Origin: Chlorobiales bacterium
GTDB taxonomy: Bacteria; Bacteroidota; Chlorobiia; Chlorobiales; Chlorobiaceae
Length of the DNA stretch: 15,277 bases
Assembly: GCA_022360275.1 (NCBI GenBank)
Contig: JAKSDC010000033.1
Location: forward strand, 1-15,277
Reading direction: 5' to 3'
Shown in pieces: positions 1 through 7,645 of this stretch (positions within the stretch are counted from its first letter, which is position 1; each line of letters opens with the position of its first letter). Under the pieces are notes generated by a model. The model was not told the DNA's origin. It searched no databases and worked only from the letters and a program-made list of their open reading frames with translations. The position numbers were made by a program, and so were the translations under genes.

Positions 1-959
1 ACCTCCTGGATGTCTGCCTCGATTTCGGCTTTCTTGTCGGCAGGAAGCTTCTCGATCTTGGCATACAGGTCACCAAGCCCATTGTTGACGTTGACGCCGA
101 GTTCATTGAGCACGTCACCGTGCTTGTCGAAGACGTCCTTGTAGAATACCGATACGGCGTGGCCGAAAATGATCGGATCGGAAACTTTCATCATGGTCGC
201 TTTCATATGAAGCGAAAGAAGAAGGCCGTCATTTTTCGCCTTTTCGATCTGATCGGCAAAAAACTCGCGCAGCTTGCGTGCATTCATACAGGAGGTATCT
301 ACAACTTCACCATCCTGCAGGGCAATGTTTTCCTTCAGAACCGTCACGCTCCCGTCGTTATCGACATACTCGATGCGGACGTCAGTCGCTCCGGGCATGG
401 TTGTCGACTGTTCGCTTCCGAAGAAATCGCCGCCGTCCATGTGAGCGACATGCGCCTTTGAACCTTCTTCCCATGCTCTCAGGCGGTGCGGGTTGTTTTT
501 TGCATACTGCTTGACCGAAGCGGCCGCCCTTCTGTCGGAGTTCCCTTCGCGAAGCACCGGGTTGACAGCGCTTCCAAGAACCTTTGCAAAACGTGTCCTG
601 AGCTCTTTTTCAGCGTCGGTCTTGGGATCTTCAGGAAAATCGGGAATGTTATACCCATGATCCTGCAGTTCCTTGATTGCATCCTTGAGCTGGGGAATCG
701 ATGCACTGATGTTAGGAAGCTTGATGATGTTGGCCTCACGGGTTTTCGCCAACTCGCCAAGCGCAGTCAGGTTATCGGGAATACGCTGCTCTTCGGTAAG
801 ATTTTCAGGGAAATTCGCGATAATCCTTCCTGCAAGAGAGATATCGCTTGTTTCAACTGAAACACCGGTACCCTTTGTGAACGCCTGGATCATCGGCAAC
901 AGTGAATATGTCGCCAGCGCCGGCGCTTCATCAATCTTGGTATAGACGATTTTAGCCAT
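1..959 (-). CDS. icd: Monomeric NADP-dependent isocitrate dehydrogenase, N-terminal part (truncated by window edge)
   Basis: Interconverts isocitrate and 2-oxoglutarate plus CO2 with NADP. In green sulfur bacteria it is used in the carboxylating direction of the reductive TCA cycle. About 319 residues are visible of a family that is usually about 740 residues long; the C-terminal part lies beyond the left edge. The N-terminus reads MAKIVYTKIDEAPALATYSL, typical of the monomeric IDH family and unlike the dimeric Icd. Substrate-site motifs known from the Azotobacter enzyme are present: LPNISAS (N83, S85), GSAVNPVLREGNSDRR (S130, R137, R143) and STTMPGATDVRIE. The ATG ending at 959 has no strong Shine-Dalgarno sequence. 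The 241 bp upstream separate it from fabI and include a terminator-like hairpin, so it probably has its own promoter. Family assignment is secure; the direction of catalysis is inferred from the likely organism. Confidence 0.95.
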   Translation of the reverse strand, partial: MAKIVYTKIDEAPALATYSLLPMIQAFTKGTGVSVETSDISLAGRIIANFPENLTEEQRIPDNLTALGELAKTREANIIKLPNISASIPQLKDAIKELQDHGYNIPDFPEDPKTDAEKELRTRFAKVLGSAVNPVLREGNSDRRAAASVKQYAKNNPHRLRAWEEGSKAHVAHMDGGDFFGSEQSTTMPGATDVRIEYVDNDGSVTVLKENIALQDGEVVDTSCMNARKLREFFADQIEKAKNDGLLLSLHMKATMMKVSDPIIFGHAVSVFYKDVFDKHGDVLNELGVNVNNGLGDLYAKIEKLPADKKAEIEADIQE

Positions 960-1051
960 GTTATTTTGCTTTTTAGTTTTTGTTTATGTATGCACTTATG
1001 ATTGATTATGAACTACTACGAAACGTCCTCTTGAAAAAACTTATGCTGTAA

Positions 1052-1074
1052 CCGGGGGCTTTATTGCCACCCGG
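1052..1074. other. Second GC-rich hairpin between fabI and icd
   Basis: The sequence ccgggggc (1052-1059) can pair with gccacccgg (1066-1074), giving 8 bp with one bulged base and a 6-nt loop. It lies directly beyond the T-run of the fabI terminator. No T-run follows it in the leftward direction, so it is not a classical terminator by itself. It could back up the first hairpin, protect an mRNA 3' end, or sit in the icd leader. Confidence 0.4.
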
Positions 1075-1075
1075 C

Positions 1076-1114
1076 AAAAAAACAAACCCCTCATCGCCTG
1101 TTATTCAGGCGATG
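1076..1114 (-). terminator. Probable intrinsic terminator of fabI
   Basis: A perfect 9-bp inverted repeat (catcgcctg at 1092-1100, caggcgatg at 1106-1114) has a 5-nt loop. Read leftward, the stem is followed by GGGG, TTT and then a run of seven T (1082-1076). It lies 87 bp past the fabI stop codon and before the icd start, where a terminator is expected. The T-run is about 9 nt from the stem, so termination may be imperfect. Confidence 0.65.
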
Positions 1115-1200
1115 TCAAAATTTCATATGCCATGCCGAAAACCGTTAAGTCTTTGGCAGAATAAAAACCGGAAACGGTGTAGGATTTTGTCCCCGGCAGA

Positions 1201-2082
1201 TTATTTGGAGGGTGAAAAATTTTCCAGCCCGACCCTTTCTGCAAGCCCCTTGTCATCAAGAGCTTCATGGGCAAGCCTGATTATGGGTATTGTTGCCCCC
1301 ATGGAGCTGTAGCCCCCGTCATGAAAGAGGTTCTGCATCGTCACCTTTCGCGTCAGATCACTCAGAAGGGTAACGGCGTATTCCGCGCACTCTTCCGCCG
1401 AAGCGTTACCGAGCGGAGACATAAGGTCGCTGTATTCATGCATCTTTTCAAACCCCGGAATACCGCTTCCCGCCCTGGTGTACGTGGGGCTCTGTGAAAT
1501 CGTATTGATCCGGATACCGCGTTGTGCAAGACGTGGCCCGTAACTTCTGACTATCGATTCAAGCAGCGATTTGGCATCTCCCATATCGGAATAGGTCCAG
1601 TAGTTTCTCTGAGAAGCGATATAGGATAGCGCCAGAATGCTTCCTCCGTCATTGATCACGTTGTTCTTCAACGCAAACGACACCAGCCGGTGCAGTGAAA
1701 TTCCCGACACGTTCAGTGTTCTCATAAACCATTCGTAATTCAGTTCCTCATAAGGAATCTGCTTGCGGATGTTCTGCGACATCCCTATCGAATGAACGAT
1801 AAAGTCAACTGATCCAAGTTGTTGCGACAGCTCCTTGAAAGCCTTGTCAACATCTTCATCCTTGCTTGCATCGCACATGATAACAGGGGCATTGCCGCAA
1901 ATCTCAGCCAACTCATTGATGTTACCAAACCTTAGTGCAGTAGCTATATTGGAAATTGCAATCTCGGCGCCTTCCCGGTAGGCATGGAGAGCAATCTGCC
2001 AGCCGATGCTGCTTTCATCCAGCGGACCGAAAACAATCCCTTTCTTTCCTTTTAAAAGACCGTAACGCGCTTTCTCAGGCAT
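1201..2082 (-). CDS. fabI: Enoyl-[acyl-carrier-protein] reductase FabI, Bacteroidota/Chlorobiota subtype
   Basis: Catalyses the last reduction of each type II fatty-acid elongation round, trans-2-enoyl-ACP to acyl-ACP, in the cytoplasm, probably with NADH. The 293-residue protein is an atypical short-chain dehydrogenase. Near the N-terminus KGKKGIVFGPLDESSIGW forms the nucleotide-binding region. HSIGM lies near residue 97. The catalytic pair fits the FabI pattern Tyr-x6-Lys (Y164, K171), with the second conserved tyrosine at Y154. After the catalytic lysine the usual SAGP of E. coli FabI is replaced by SQSPT, and MSPLGNASA plus KVTMQNLFHDGG follow, as I recall from Bacteroides and Porphyromonas FabI. 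It is about 30 residues longer than E. coli FabI, at both ends. It lies 161 bp downstream of the ATPase gene, with a candidate promoter between. No clear Shine-Dalgarno sequence precedes the ATG. Confidence 0.93.
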   Translation of the reverse strand: MPEKARYGLLKGKKGIVFGPLDESSIGWQIALHAYREGAEIAISNIATALRFGNINELAEICGNAPVIMCDASKDEDVDKAFKELSQQLGSVDFIVHSIGMSQNIRKQIPYEELNYEWFMRTLNVSGISLHRLVSFALKNNVINDGGSILALSYIASQRNYWTYSDMGDAKSLLESIVRSYGPRLAQRGIRINTISQSPTYTRAGSGIPGFEKMHEYSDLMSPLGNASAEECAEYAVTLLSDLTRKVTMQNLFHDGGYSSMGATIPIIRLAHEALDDKGLAERVGLENFSPSK

Positions 2083-2162
2083 GTTTTAAGCTGATTCTTT
2101 TAACAGTTATCTGGGGCAAAAATCCCTGTAAAGTTAATATTTTAAAAGGAGAAGATACAAAG

Positions 2163-2192
2163 AATACAGCCAAATGCACAATGTATCGTCAA
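2163..2192 (-). promoter_or_regulatory. Candidate sigma-70-like promoter for fabI
   Basis: Read leftward, TTGACG (2192-2187) is separated by 18 bp from TGTATT (2168-2163) in the AT-rich 161-bp gap upstream of fabI. Transcription from it would give a leader of about 70 nt. This is a pattern match only. Promoter consensus in Chlorobiota is not well fixed, and the -10 element is imperfect. Confidence 0.3.
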
Positions 2193-2243
2193 GAAAACTT
2201 GCTTTAGGGCACCTTTATTAATTGTCGTGAGCGGCCTGAACCT

Positions 2244-3545
2244 TTAGAATTTCATTTTCCTCAACGAGCGAAGCTTGTTCAGTACGTTCTTGTTGACATT
2301 CAACTCCATTTCTTCTTTATCAACCGGAACCTCTTTGAACTGCAACCTCAAAAGGTCGTCCTCCCTGACATATTTTTCCATCTCGAGACTGTAGAGCGCT
2401 CTCGGCAGTGTAATGATACGTTGTGCCCTGTCGACCGTAACGACAATATCGGTACCCATACGCTTGACCTCGACATTCTCGGCTTCCTTGAGAAACGGAA
2501 TACGAATACAGAGAATCTCGAGATGCTCTTCCGCATGGGCACTTTTTTTGGATTCGATCCAGAAGTTTTTCCCTGAATAGTAGACCTTGTCCGGAGACTG
2601 TTCGCCGAAGACCAGCTTACTGACCTCATGAAGTGCATCCGGACCGATCGGTTCGGTACGCTGGAGCTGACAGCGAAACACCGGAGTCGGATAGAACGAA
2701 TTATCGATTTCCATCAGATACTTGCTGTGCAGGTCGGCCCAGAACTCGAAATACTCGCCAACCGTCTTCGATGTCGGCAGAATCTTGTTGATCACGATGC
2801 CGTCTATATTGATGCCGTAAAGATGAACGAAAGTATATGCTCTTTTTGTCTCGAGAATCGAGAGCTTCTCAGGGTTCAGAACCAGTCTGAAGGTCACCTC
2901 GGGACTGAGAATGAACTTGTTGATATCCTCCATCTGTTTCAGCAGAACATTAACCTCATTGAAAAACTCCTCATCGGGAATGGCATTCTTGTTCATCGGG
3001 CGTGCAAGAGAAGACATGCTTTTGTACAGTTTGAAAAACTGTTTGCCCATGTTGCCTCCGATAATAATTTCAGGGTAGGCAAGCAGCCTGAGCGTATTAC
3101 CGGTTGGGGAAGTATCGAGCACAACCGCATCCCATTTACCCGACTGAGCTTCATCTACCAATCTTCCAAGCGCAAAGATTTCATCGAGTCCGGGCTGGGT
3201 GGTCAGTTCGGAAGCCATACCGCTGTCGATCCCCTGGTTCTGATAGGAAGAAGAAACAAACTTCTGAAATCCCGACATGTTTTTCTTCAGCTCATGAATC
3301 GTATCGACTTCAAGGCCGTAAAGATCCTGTTCGATCTTCTGAGGCTCGTTCCGGCTTATAGGCGTATTGAAAACATCCGAAAGGGAATGCGCGGGATCGG
3401 AAGACATAATCAGCACCCGCTTGCCTTTTCTTGCCAAAGCAACGGCAGTGGATGAAGAAATTGTGGTTTTACCCGTCCCACCCTTGCCTGAATAGATGAT
3501 TACCCTTGGTTGTGACCGACCCTCTTCAAGATCCCTCGACAGCAT
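2244..3545 (-). CDS. ArsA/Get3-family ATPase with C-terminal HSP20-like domain
   Basis: Cytoplasmic P-loop ATPase of the ArsA/Get3 (SIMIBI) group, 433 residues. It has the deviant Walker A GKGGTGKT (20-27), switch I DPAHSLSD (50-57) and switch II DTSPTGNT (144-151), so nucleotide binding should be intact. From about residue 341 to 405 there is a beta-rich segment (LEILCIRIPFL to DDLLRLQF) that resembles the HSP20/alpha-crystallin-like domain found at the C-terminus of many bacterial ArsA-like proteins. Only two cysteines are present (C292, C346) and there is no CxxC. The zinc-linked dimer of eukaryotic Get3 and the arsenite site of true ArsA are therefore not supported. No arsB, arsR or arsC lies nearby, so an arsenite pump role is unlikely. 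A chaperone or membrane-protein targeting role is possible. The start is supported by CAGGAG (3559-3554) 8 nt before the ATG. Confidence 0.9.
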   Translation of the reverse strand: MLSRDLEEGRSQPRVIIYSGKGGTGKTTISSSTAVALARKGKRVLIMSSDPAHSLSDVFNTPISRNEPQKIEQDLYGLEVDTIHELKKNMSGFQKFVSSSYQNQGIDSGMASELTTQPGLDEIFALGRLVDEAQSGKWDAVVLDTSPTGNTLRLLAYPEIIIGGNMGKQFFKLYKSMSSLARPMNKNAIPDEEFFNEVNVLLKQMEDINKFILSPEVTFRLVLNPEKLSILETKRAYTFVHLYGINIDGIVINKILPTSKTVGEYFEFWADLHSKYLMEIDNSFYPTPVFRCQLQRTEPIGPDALHEVSKLVFGEQSPDKVYYSGKNFWIESKKSAHAEEHLEILCIRIPFLKEAENVEVKRMGTDIVVTVDRAQRIITLPRALYSLEMEKYVREDDLLRLQFKEVPVDKEEMELNVNKNVLNKLRSLRKMKF

Positions 3546-3642
3546 AGATTTTTCTCCTGTTTTTAATCAGAAATTACCTGCTTCAGGTTTCCCGAGAATG
3601 CACATTGCAAGCTTAGAGCAATAAAGGTACCATTTTCCGGCT

Positions 3643-4227
3643 TTATATAAAACGTATCTTTTTCTGTAACGCCTTCTCCAACAGCCTCATGTATTCGACA
3701 TGGTCAATTTCCACAGCACCAAGGTTTTCAAGATGAGGATTCATAATCTGAGCATCGAGAAGCTCGTAACCCTTATTGTTAAGATGTGTTACCAGGCCGT
3801 CAAAGGCCACTTTGGAAGCGTTCGAAACATTGTAAAACATGGACTCACCGAAAAAAGCTCCTCCAATTGCAATGCCGTACAAGCCTCCTGCAAGTTCATC
3901 ACCGCAATAACATTCGACGCTGTGAGCAAAACCCTGCTTGTGAAGCCCTATGTAACTCGCAATAATCTCTTCCGATATCCAGGTTTGCGTGTCAGTTTCA
4001 CGAGGGGTAGCACAACTGTGAATAACCTTCTCGAAATCACGGTTGAAACAGAGCTCGAATGCAGCCTTCCTCACCAAGCTTCTGACAACTCTGGATGCCC
4101 TGTAAGCTTGCAGAGGAACAATAGCCCGGCGATGGGGCTGACACCAGTAGACCTTCCCGTCATCGGGGTCCGCCATGGGGAAATAGCCGTGCAGATATGC
4201 CCGGACGACCTCATCAAGCTTCAACAT
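3643..4227 (-). CDS. aat: Leucyl/phenylalanyl-tRNA--protein transferase
   Basis: Transfers Leu or Phe from aminoacyl-tRNA to proteins with N-terminal Lys or Arg, marking them for ClpS/ClpAP degradation (bacterial N-end rule). The 194-residue protein is shorter than E. coli Aat (about 234) but carries the whole conserved core: YLHGYFPM (11-18), WCQPHRRAIVPL (28-39), TWI (82-84), the signature GGLYGIAIGGAFFGESMF (114-131), ASKVAF, and LLDAQIMNPHLENLGA (156-171). The shortening is mainly at the two ends. It follows the glycosyltransferase gene by 39 bp and precedes the ArsA-like ATPase by 97 bp, so co-transcription with the glycosyltransferase is likely. The ATG at 4227 lacks a strong Shine-Dalgarno sequence; no better start is visible. 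The assignment is firm. Confidence 0.93.
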   Translation of the reverse strand: MLKLDEVVRAYLHGYFPMADPDDGKVYWCQPHRRAIVPLQAYRASRVVRSLVRKAAFELCFNRDFEKVIHSCATPRETDTQTWISEEIIASYIGLHKQGFAHSVECYCGDELAGGLYGIAIGGAFFGESMFYNVSNASKVAFDGLVTHLNNKGYELLDAQIMNPHLENLGAVEIDHVEYMRLLEKALQKKIRFI

Positions 4228-4266
4228 ACATCCATACCGTTTTCATCCCGAACATGCCAGGACCAT

Positions 4267-5307
4267 TCAGCTGACAGTCAGGGAGTCTGCCCAGGCAGCT
4301 TCAACATAGTCGGCCAGATCATCCCATTGAGCTTTTGTTACCCATTCGGCAATATAATCGACCGTTCTGCTGAAACCCATTGGTTCCCTGTTCGGCTTGT
4401 GCAGCCAGTCTCTGAGAATGTTTCCGTCAAGAGAGTGCATCGCCATACCCAGGGAAAGCTCCTCGAGAGCGAGGGCGTTCGACTCCTGTTCAATTTGCCC
4501 GTCAAGCGGCCTTACCAGCAGCTTTTTCCCGAGATGCAATGCCTCTCCCGGCAGCTCGAACCCGGCATTACAGACAACACCGCTGCACTCCTGAAGATCA
4601 TGGAGAAATCCTTCGCGTGAGTAGCCCCTGAAGCGAAGATGACCCTCATCACGATCCTCTTTGACCTTTCCGTATATATAAAATTCACGGTCGTCAAACG
4701 GCTCAAGGAGAACGGTAACGTCCTCAACTTCTTCAAAAGGAAGATAGACAAGCACCTTGCTGTCCTTTGCCATGACCTCGCCAGCTTCATAAAGAGTGCG
4801 GGGAATTACCGGGGGGAAAATGGGCTCGTTAAAATGATGCCAGTGGAGACCGGCATTGTACCGTGCCGGCGCAAAATTCAGTAAGGTATAACGCTCGAAT
4901 ATGCTACCTTTCGCCATAGGAACATCGTAGCGAAACGCATATTGATGGCCAAACCCCATGGACGGAATATTTTTCACTTTTGCCGCCATAGAAGTCACCG
5001 GCTCAAAATCAGTAATGATGAGGTCTGTTCCGTTTACATCCAGCGTAAACACATCCGACATCAACCGTCCGAGATCGAGCTGGAACATGGTTTCGATGTA
5101 ATTCATCCTTCCCTTGAAAGTTACAAGCGTCAGACCTTTTAAAACCCTGTAAGGGGAAAAAACCTCGATCTCTTTCAGCTCTTCTTCTTTCCGGCCGCTG
5201 ATTATTACCTCAACCTCATGCCCCAAATCCCGCAGACTGGTTACCAGTTCCCTGCTCCGGCTTATATGACCATTTCCCGTTCCCTGAACACCAAAAAGGA
5301 TTTTCAT
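4267..5307 (-). CDS. MJ1255-type glycosyltransferase (GT-B fold, MurG-like)
   Basis: A 346-residue protein resembling the MJ1255/VC2487 family of predicted glycosyltransferases (UDP-glycosyltransferase/MurG-like, GT-B fold). The N-terminus MKILFGVQGTGNGHISRSRE has the glycine-rich loop and the G-x-GHxxR pattern seen in this group. In the C-terminal half, VCNAGFELPGEALHLGKKLL and the nearby PLDGQIEQ resemble the nucleotide-sugar binding segment of GT-B enzymes, where a conserved Glu contacts the donor. Donor and acceptor cannot be told from sequence, and no envelope-polysaccharide cluster surrounds it. There is no signal peptide. GGAG sits only 1 nt before the ATG, too close to be an ideal ribosome site. 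It lies 39 bp upstream of aat and 115 bp downstream of uvrD, and that gap holds short repeats. Confidence 0.82.
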   Translation of the reverse strand: MKILFGVQGTGNGHISRSRELVTSLRDLGHEVEVIISGRKEEELKEIEVFSPYRVLKGLTLVTFKGRMNYIETMFQLDLGRLMSDVFTLDVNGTDLIITDFEPVTSMAAKVKNIPSMGFGHQYAFRYDVPMAKGSIFERYTLLNFAPARYNAGLHWHHFNEPIFPPVIPRTLYEAGEVMAKDSKVLVYLPFEEVEDVTVLLEPFDDREFYIYGKVKEDRDEGHLRFRGYSREGFLHDLQECSGVVCNAGFELPGEALHLGKKLLVRPLDGQIEQESNALALEELSLGMAMHSLDGNILRDWLHKPNREPMGFSRTVDYIAEWVTKAQWDDLADYVEAAWADSLTVS

Positions 5308-5328
5308 GCTCCAGAATCTTGACTACGT

Positions 5329-5385
5329 TGAGCGATCGCTCACAATTGACTAATTACAATTGACTATTGACTATTAGTAACTATT
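5329..5385. repeat. Intergenic palindrome plus short direct repeats
   Basis: The gap between uvrD and the glycosyltransferase gene contains a perfect 14-bp palindrome, tgagcgatcgctca (5329-5342), with GCGATCGC at its centre. Directly after it come two copies of acaattgacta (5342-5352 and 5356-5366), a partial copy ttgactatt (5367-5375) and a weaker actatt (5380-5385). The array is AT-rich and has no coding potential. It could be a degraded repeat element, a protein-binding site or slipped-strand expansion. Which of these it is cannot be decided from one copy. Confidence 0.6.
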
Positions 5386-5422
5386 CATCAGTCATTTCTC
5401 CTCACAGACTACCTGTTTCCTG

Positions 5423-7627
5423 TTATTCTATGGTAAGGTTTGCATACTGCACCATCAACGTTTTTTCACCTGCGTTTTTGAACCTGATTTGCACTTTCTG
5501 CCGCTCGCCGCTCCCCTGAACTGCCAGAACAATACCGGCGCCGAACATGGCATGATGTACCCTCATTCCCGATTTCAAACCCGAATCCTTGCTACGCAGC
5601 TCTCCATTTTCCCCACTGCACGAAACGGAAGCAGGTACCGAAGCCATCCCGCTGCCGTGACGAAGGTGTTGTTTTTGAGTGCCCGCAACATCTGGCTTTC
5701 CTCCGCCTTCAGTAACCAGGAGACTGTTGTCGATCTCATCGATAAACATGGATTTCATGCACATCTGGGGCTGACCGTAATAGTATCGGCTCTTGGCCCA
5801 TGAGAGAAAAACCTTCTTCTGTGCCCTGGTCACAGCAACGTAAAACAGCCTTCGTTCCTCTTCAAGCTCATCTGATTCATAATAATTGAGCGGAAAAAGC
5901 CGCTCTTCAAGACCGGTAATAAAAACCACCGGAAACTCAAGCCCCTTGGCTGCATGAACCGTCATCAGTGAAACATAATTGTCGGAATCCTGGATTTCTT
6001 CGTAGTCGGTTGCCAGGGAAATACCGTTCAAAAAGTCCTCCAGTCCGTTTGTGCCATCATTATGATCTGAAAAATCCCCCGCCATCGACAGCAGTTCCTG
6101 AAGATTTTCATAGCGAGCCATCGATTCAGGGGTATTCTCTGCCTGGAGCAACGAGGTAATGCCTGTCGATTCATACAAAGCAGAGAGAACATCATAGACC
6201 GAACCCTCTTTTGCAATACCTTTCAACTGCTCGATAACAGCAACGAACCCCTGAAGAGCGTTGCGCAGTCTTGCAGGAAAACCCGCTTCCTCGGCCCTGA
6301 GAACAGCCTCATAAACGGAGATGTTATTCATGACCGCATAATCACGAAGCTTACTGATACTGACCTCCCCGATTTTCCGGGGTGGAAAATTGATAATCCG
6401 CAGCAGGGACTCGGTATCCTGATCGTTACGGATAAAACGAAGATATGCAACGGCGTCCTTGATCTCCTTGCGTTTATAAAACGACACGCTCCCGAAAATC
6501 CTGTAAGGAATTCTGTCCATACGAAAAATATCCTCTAAAACCCTCGACTGTGCATTGGTCCGGTAGAAAACCGCAAAGTCCTTGTAATCATAGCCTTTCG
6601 TGAGCTTCCAGGTACGAATGTATTCCCCCACTTTTTCGGCTTCTCTCTTTTCATTGAACGATTCGAGAAGCGTCAAAGGCTCGCCGCTGCTTTGCCGGGA
6701 GACAAGCTCCTTTTTTATTTGTTTCCGGTTACGTTTGATTACCCCGTTTGCAGCCTGGAGTATTGTCTGTGTACTGCGATAGTTCTCGACCAACTTGAAA
6801 ACCGACGCCTCAGGGTAGTCGTCCTGGAAATTCAGAATATTGGTAATGTCGGCCCCGCGCCAGGAGTAAATAGACTGCGCATCATCGCCAACCACAAAAA
6901 TGTTTCGATGGGTTGCGGCAAGGGATTTTGCAACAAGGTACTGGGCACGGTTCGTATCCTGATACTCGTCTATGAGGATGTAGCGGAAATAGTTCTGGAG
7001 CTGTTCGAGGACGGCCGGCTGCTCCTGAAAAAGCTCAATCGGTTTTATAAGCAGGTCGTCAAAGTCAAGCGCATTGTTCTCCCTTAGCCTGCGGGCATAC
7101 ACCTCGTAAATCTGTGCTGCTTTCTGGCCATTGTAATCCGCAGCTTGCGCATGAAACTGGTCCGGAAGAATAAAACTGTTTTTTGCCCTGCTTATGATGC
7201 CCTGTACTGTATTGACCGGCACCGAATCGACGGGAATGTTCAGCTCTTTCATCACCTGCCTGATCAGACTCTTGCTGTCATCGGAATCGTAAATCGAAAA
7301 ATTGCCGTCATAGCCGATCAGATGAATGTAATTCCTGAGCAGGCGCGCAAATATCGAATGGAATGTGCCTATCCAGAGTCCTCTTGAACTCCCGTCATGC
7401 AGCAGTTCATCGACCCTCTGGCGCATCTCGTTGGCTGCCTTGTTCGTAAAGGTCAGCGCAAGAATCTGATGCGGAGCCACCTTTTCCTTACCGATCAAAT
7501 AAGCTGTTCTGTAGGTAATGACCCTGGTTTTACCTGAACCCGCTCCCGCGAGTACCATAACCGGGCCTTGGGTAGTCTGAACGGCCTGCCGCTGCACGTC
7601 ATTCAGCTGCTCTAAAAAATCAATCAA
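5423..7627 (-). CDS. uvrD: ATP-dependent DNA helicase UvrD/PcrA (superfamily 1A)
   Basis: 3'-5' helicase acting in nucleotide excision repair, mismatch repair, replication restart and RNA polymerase backtracking. The 734 residues match the usual UvrD/PcrA length. Motifs in order: Q-motif LNDVQRQAV (8-16), Walker A GAGSGKT (28-34), Ia LALTFTNKAANEM (56-68), Walker B DEYQD (220-224), III QSIYSWRGA (251-259), IV ENYRST (281-286), V HAAKGLEFPVVFITGLEE, and VI EERRLFYVAVTRA. The last 50 residues (GMRVHHAMFGAGIV onward) fit the Tudor-like domain that binds RNA polymerase in PcrA/UvrD. The start is a TTG (7627-7625) with AGAAAG just upstream; no ATG lies between it and the in-frame TAA at 7646-7648. 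UvrD and PcrA cannot be told apart from sequence alone. AddAB/RecB-type nuclease domains are absent. Confidence 0.95.
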   Translation of the reverse strand: MIDFLEQLNDVQRQAVQTTQGPVMVLAGAGSGKTRVITYRTAYLIGKEKVAPHQILALTFTNKAANEMRQRVDELLHDGSSRGLWIGTFHSIFARLLRNYIHLIGYDGNFSIYDSDDSKSLIRQVMKELNIPVDSVPVNTVQGIISRAKNSFILPDQFHAQAADYNGQKAAQIYEVYARRLRENNALDFDDLLIKPIELFQEQPAVLEQLQNYFRYILIDEYQDTNRAQYLVAKSLAATHRNIFVVGDDAQSIYSWRGADITNILNFQDDYPEASVFKLVENYRSTQTILQAANGVIKRNRKQIKKELVSRQSSGEPLTLLESFNEKREAEKVGEYIRTWKLTKGYDYKDFAVFYRTNAQSRVLEDIFRMDRIPYRIFGSVSFYKRKEIKDAVAYLRFIRNDQDTESLLRIINFPPRKIGEVSISKLRDYAVMNNISVYEAVLRAEEAGFPARLRNALQGFVAVIEQLKGIAKEGSVYDVLSALYESTGITSLLQAENTPESMARYENLQELLSMAGDFSDHNDGTNGLEDFLNGISLATDYEEIQDSDNYVSLMTVHAAKGLEFPVVFITGLEERLFPLNYYESDELEEERRLFYVAVTRAQKKVFLSWAKSRYYYGQPQMCMKSMFIDEIDNSLLVTEGGGKPDVAGTQKQHLRHGSGMASVPASVSCSGENGELRSKDSGLKSGMRVHHAMFGAGIVLAVQGSGERQKVQIRFKNAGEKTLMVQYANLTIE

Positions 7628-7645
7628 AATTCTTTCTGAAAAAAG

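Noticed and set aside
2628..3455. Long rightward open frame opposite the ArsA-like ATPase
   Set aside because: It lies fully antisense to a gene with intact motifs, and its product shows no recognisable family; it is a shadow of the codon pattern.
2244..3545. Arsenic resistance operon
   Set aside because: Apart from the ATPase similarity there is no arsB, arsR, arsC or arsD, and the metalloid-binding cysteines are missing.
3700..4620. 306-codon rightward open frame opposite aat and the glycosyltransferase gene
   Set aside because: It spans two real genes on the other strand and encodes no recognisable domain.
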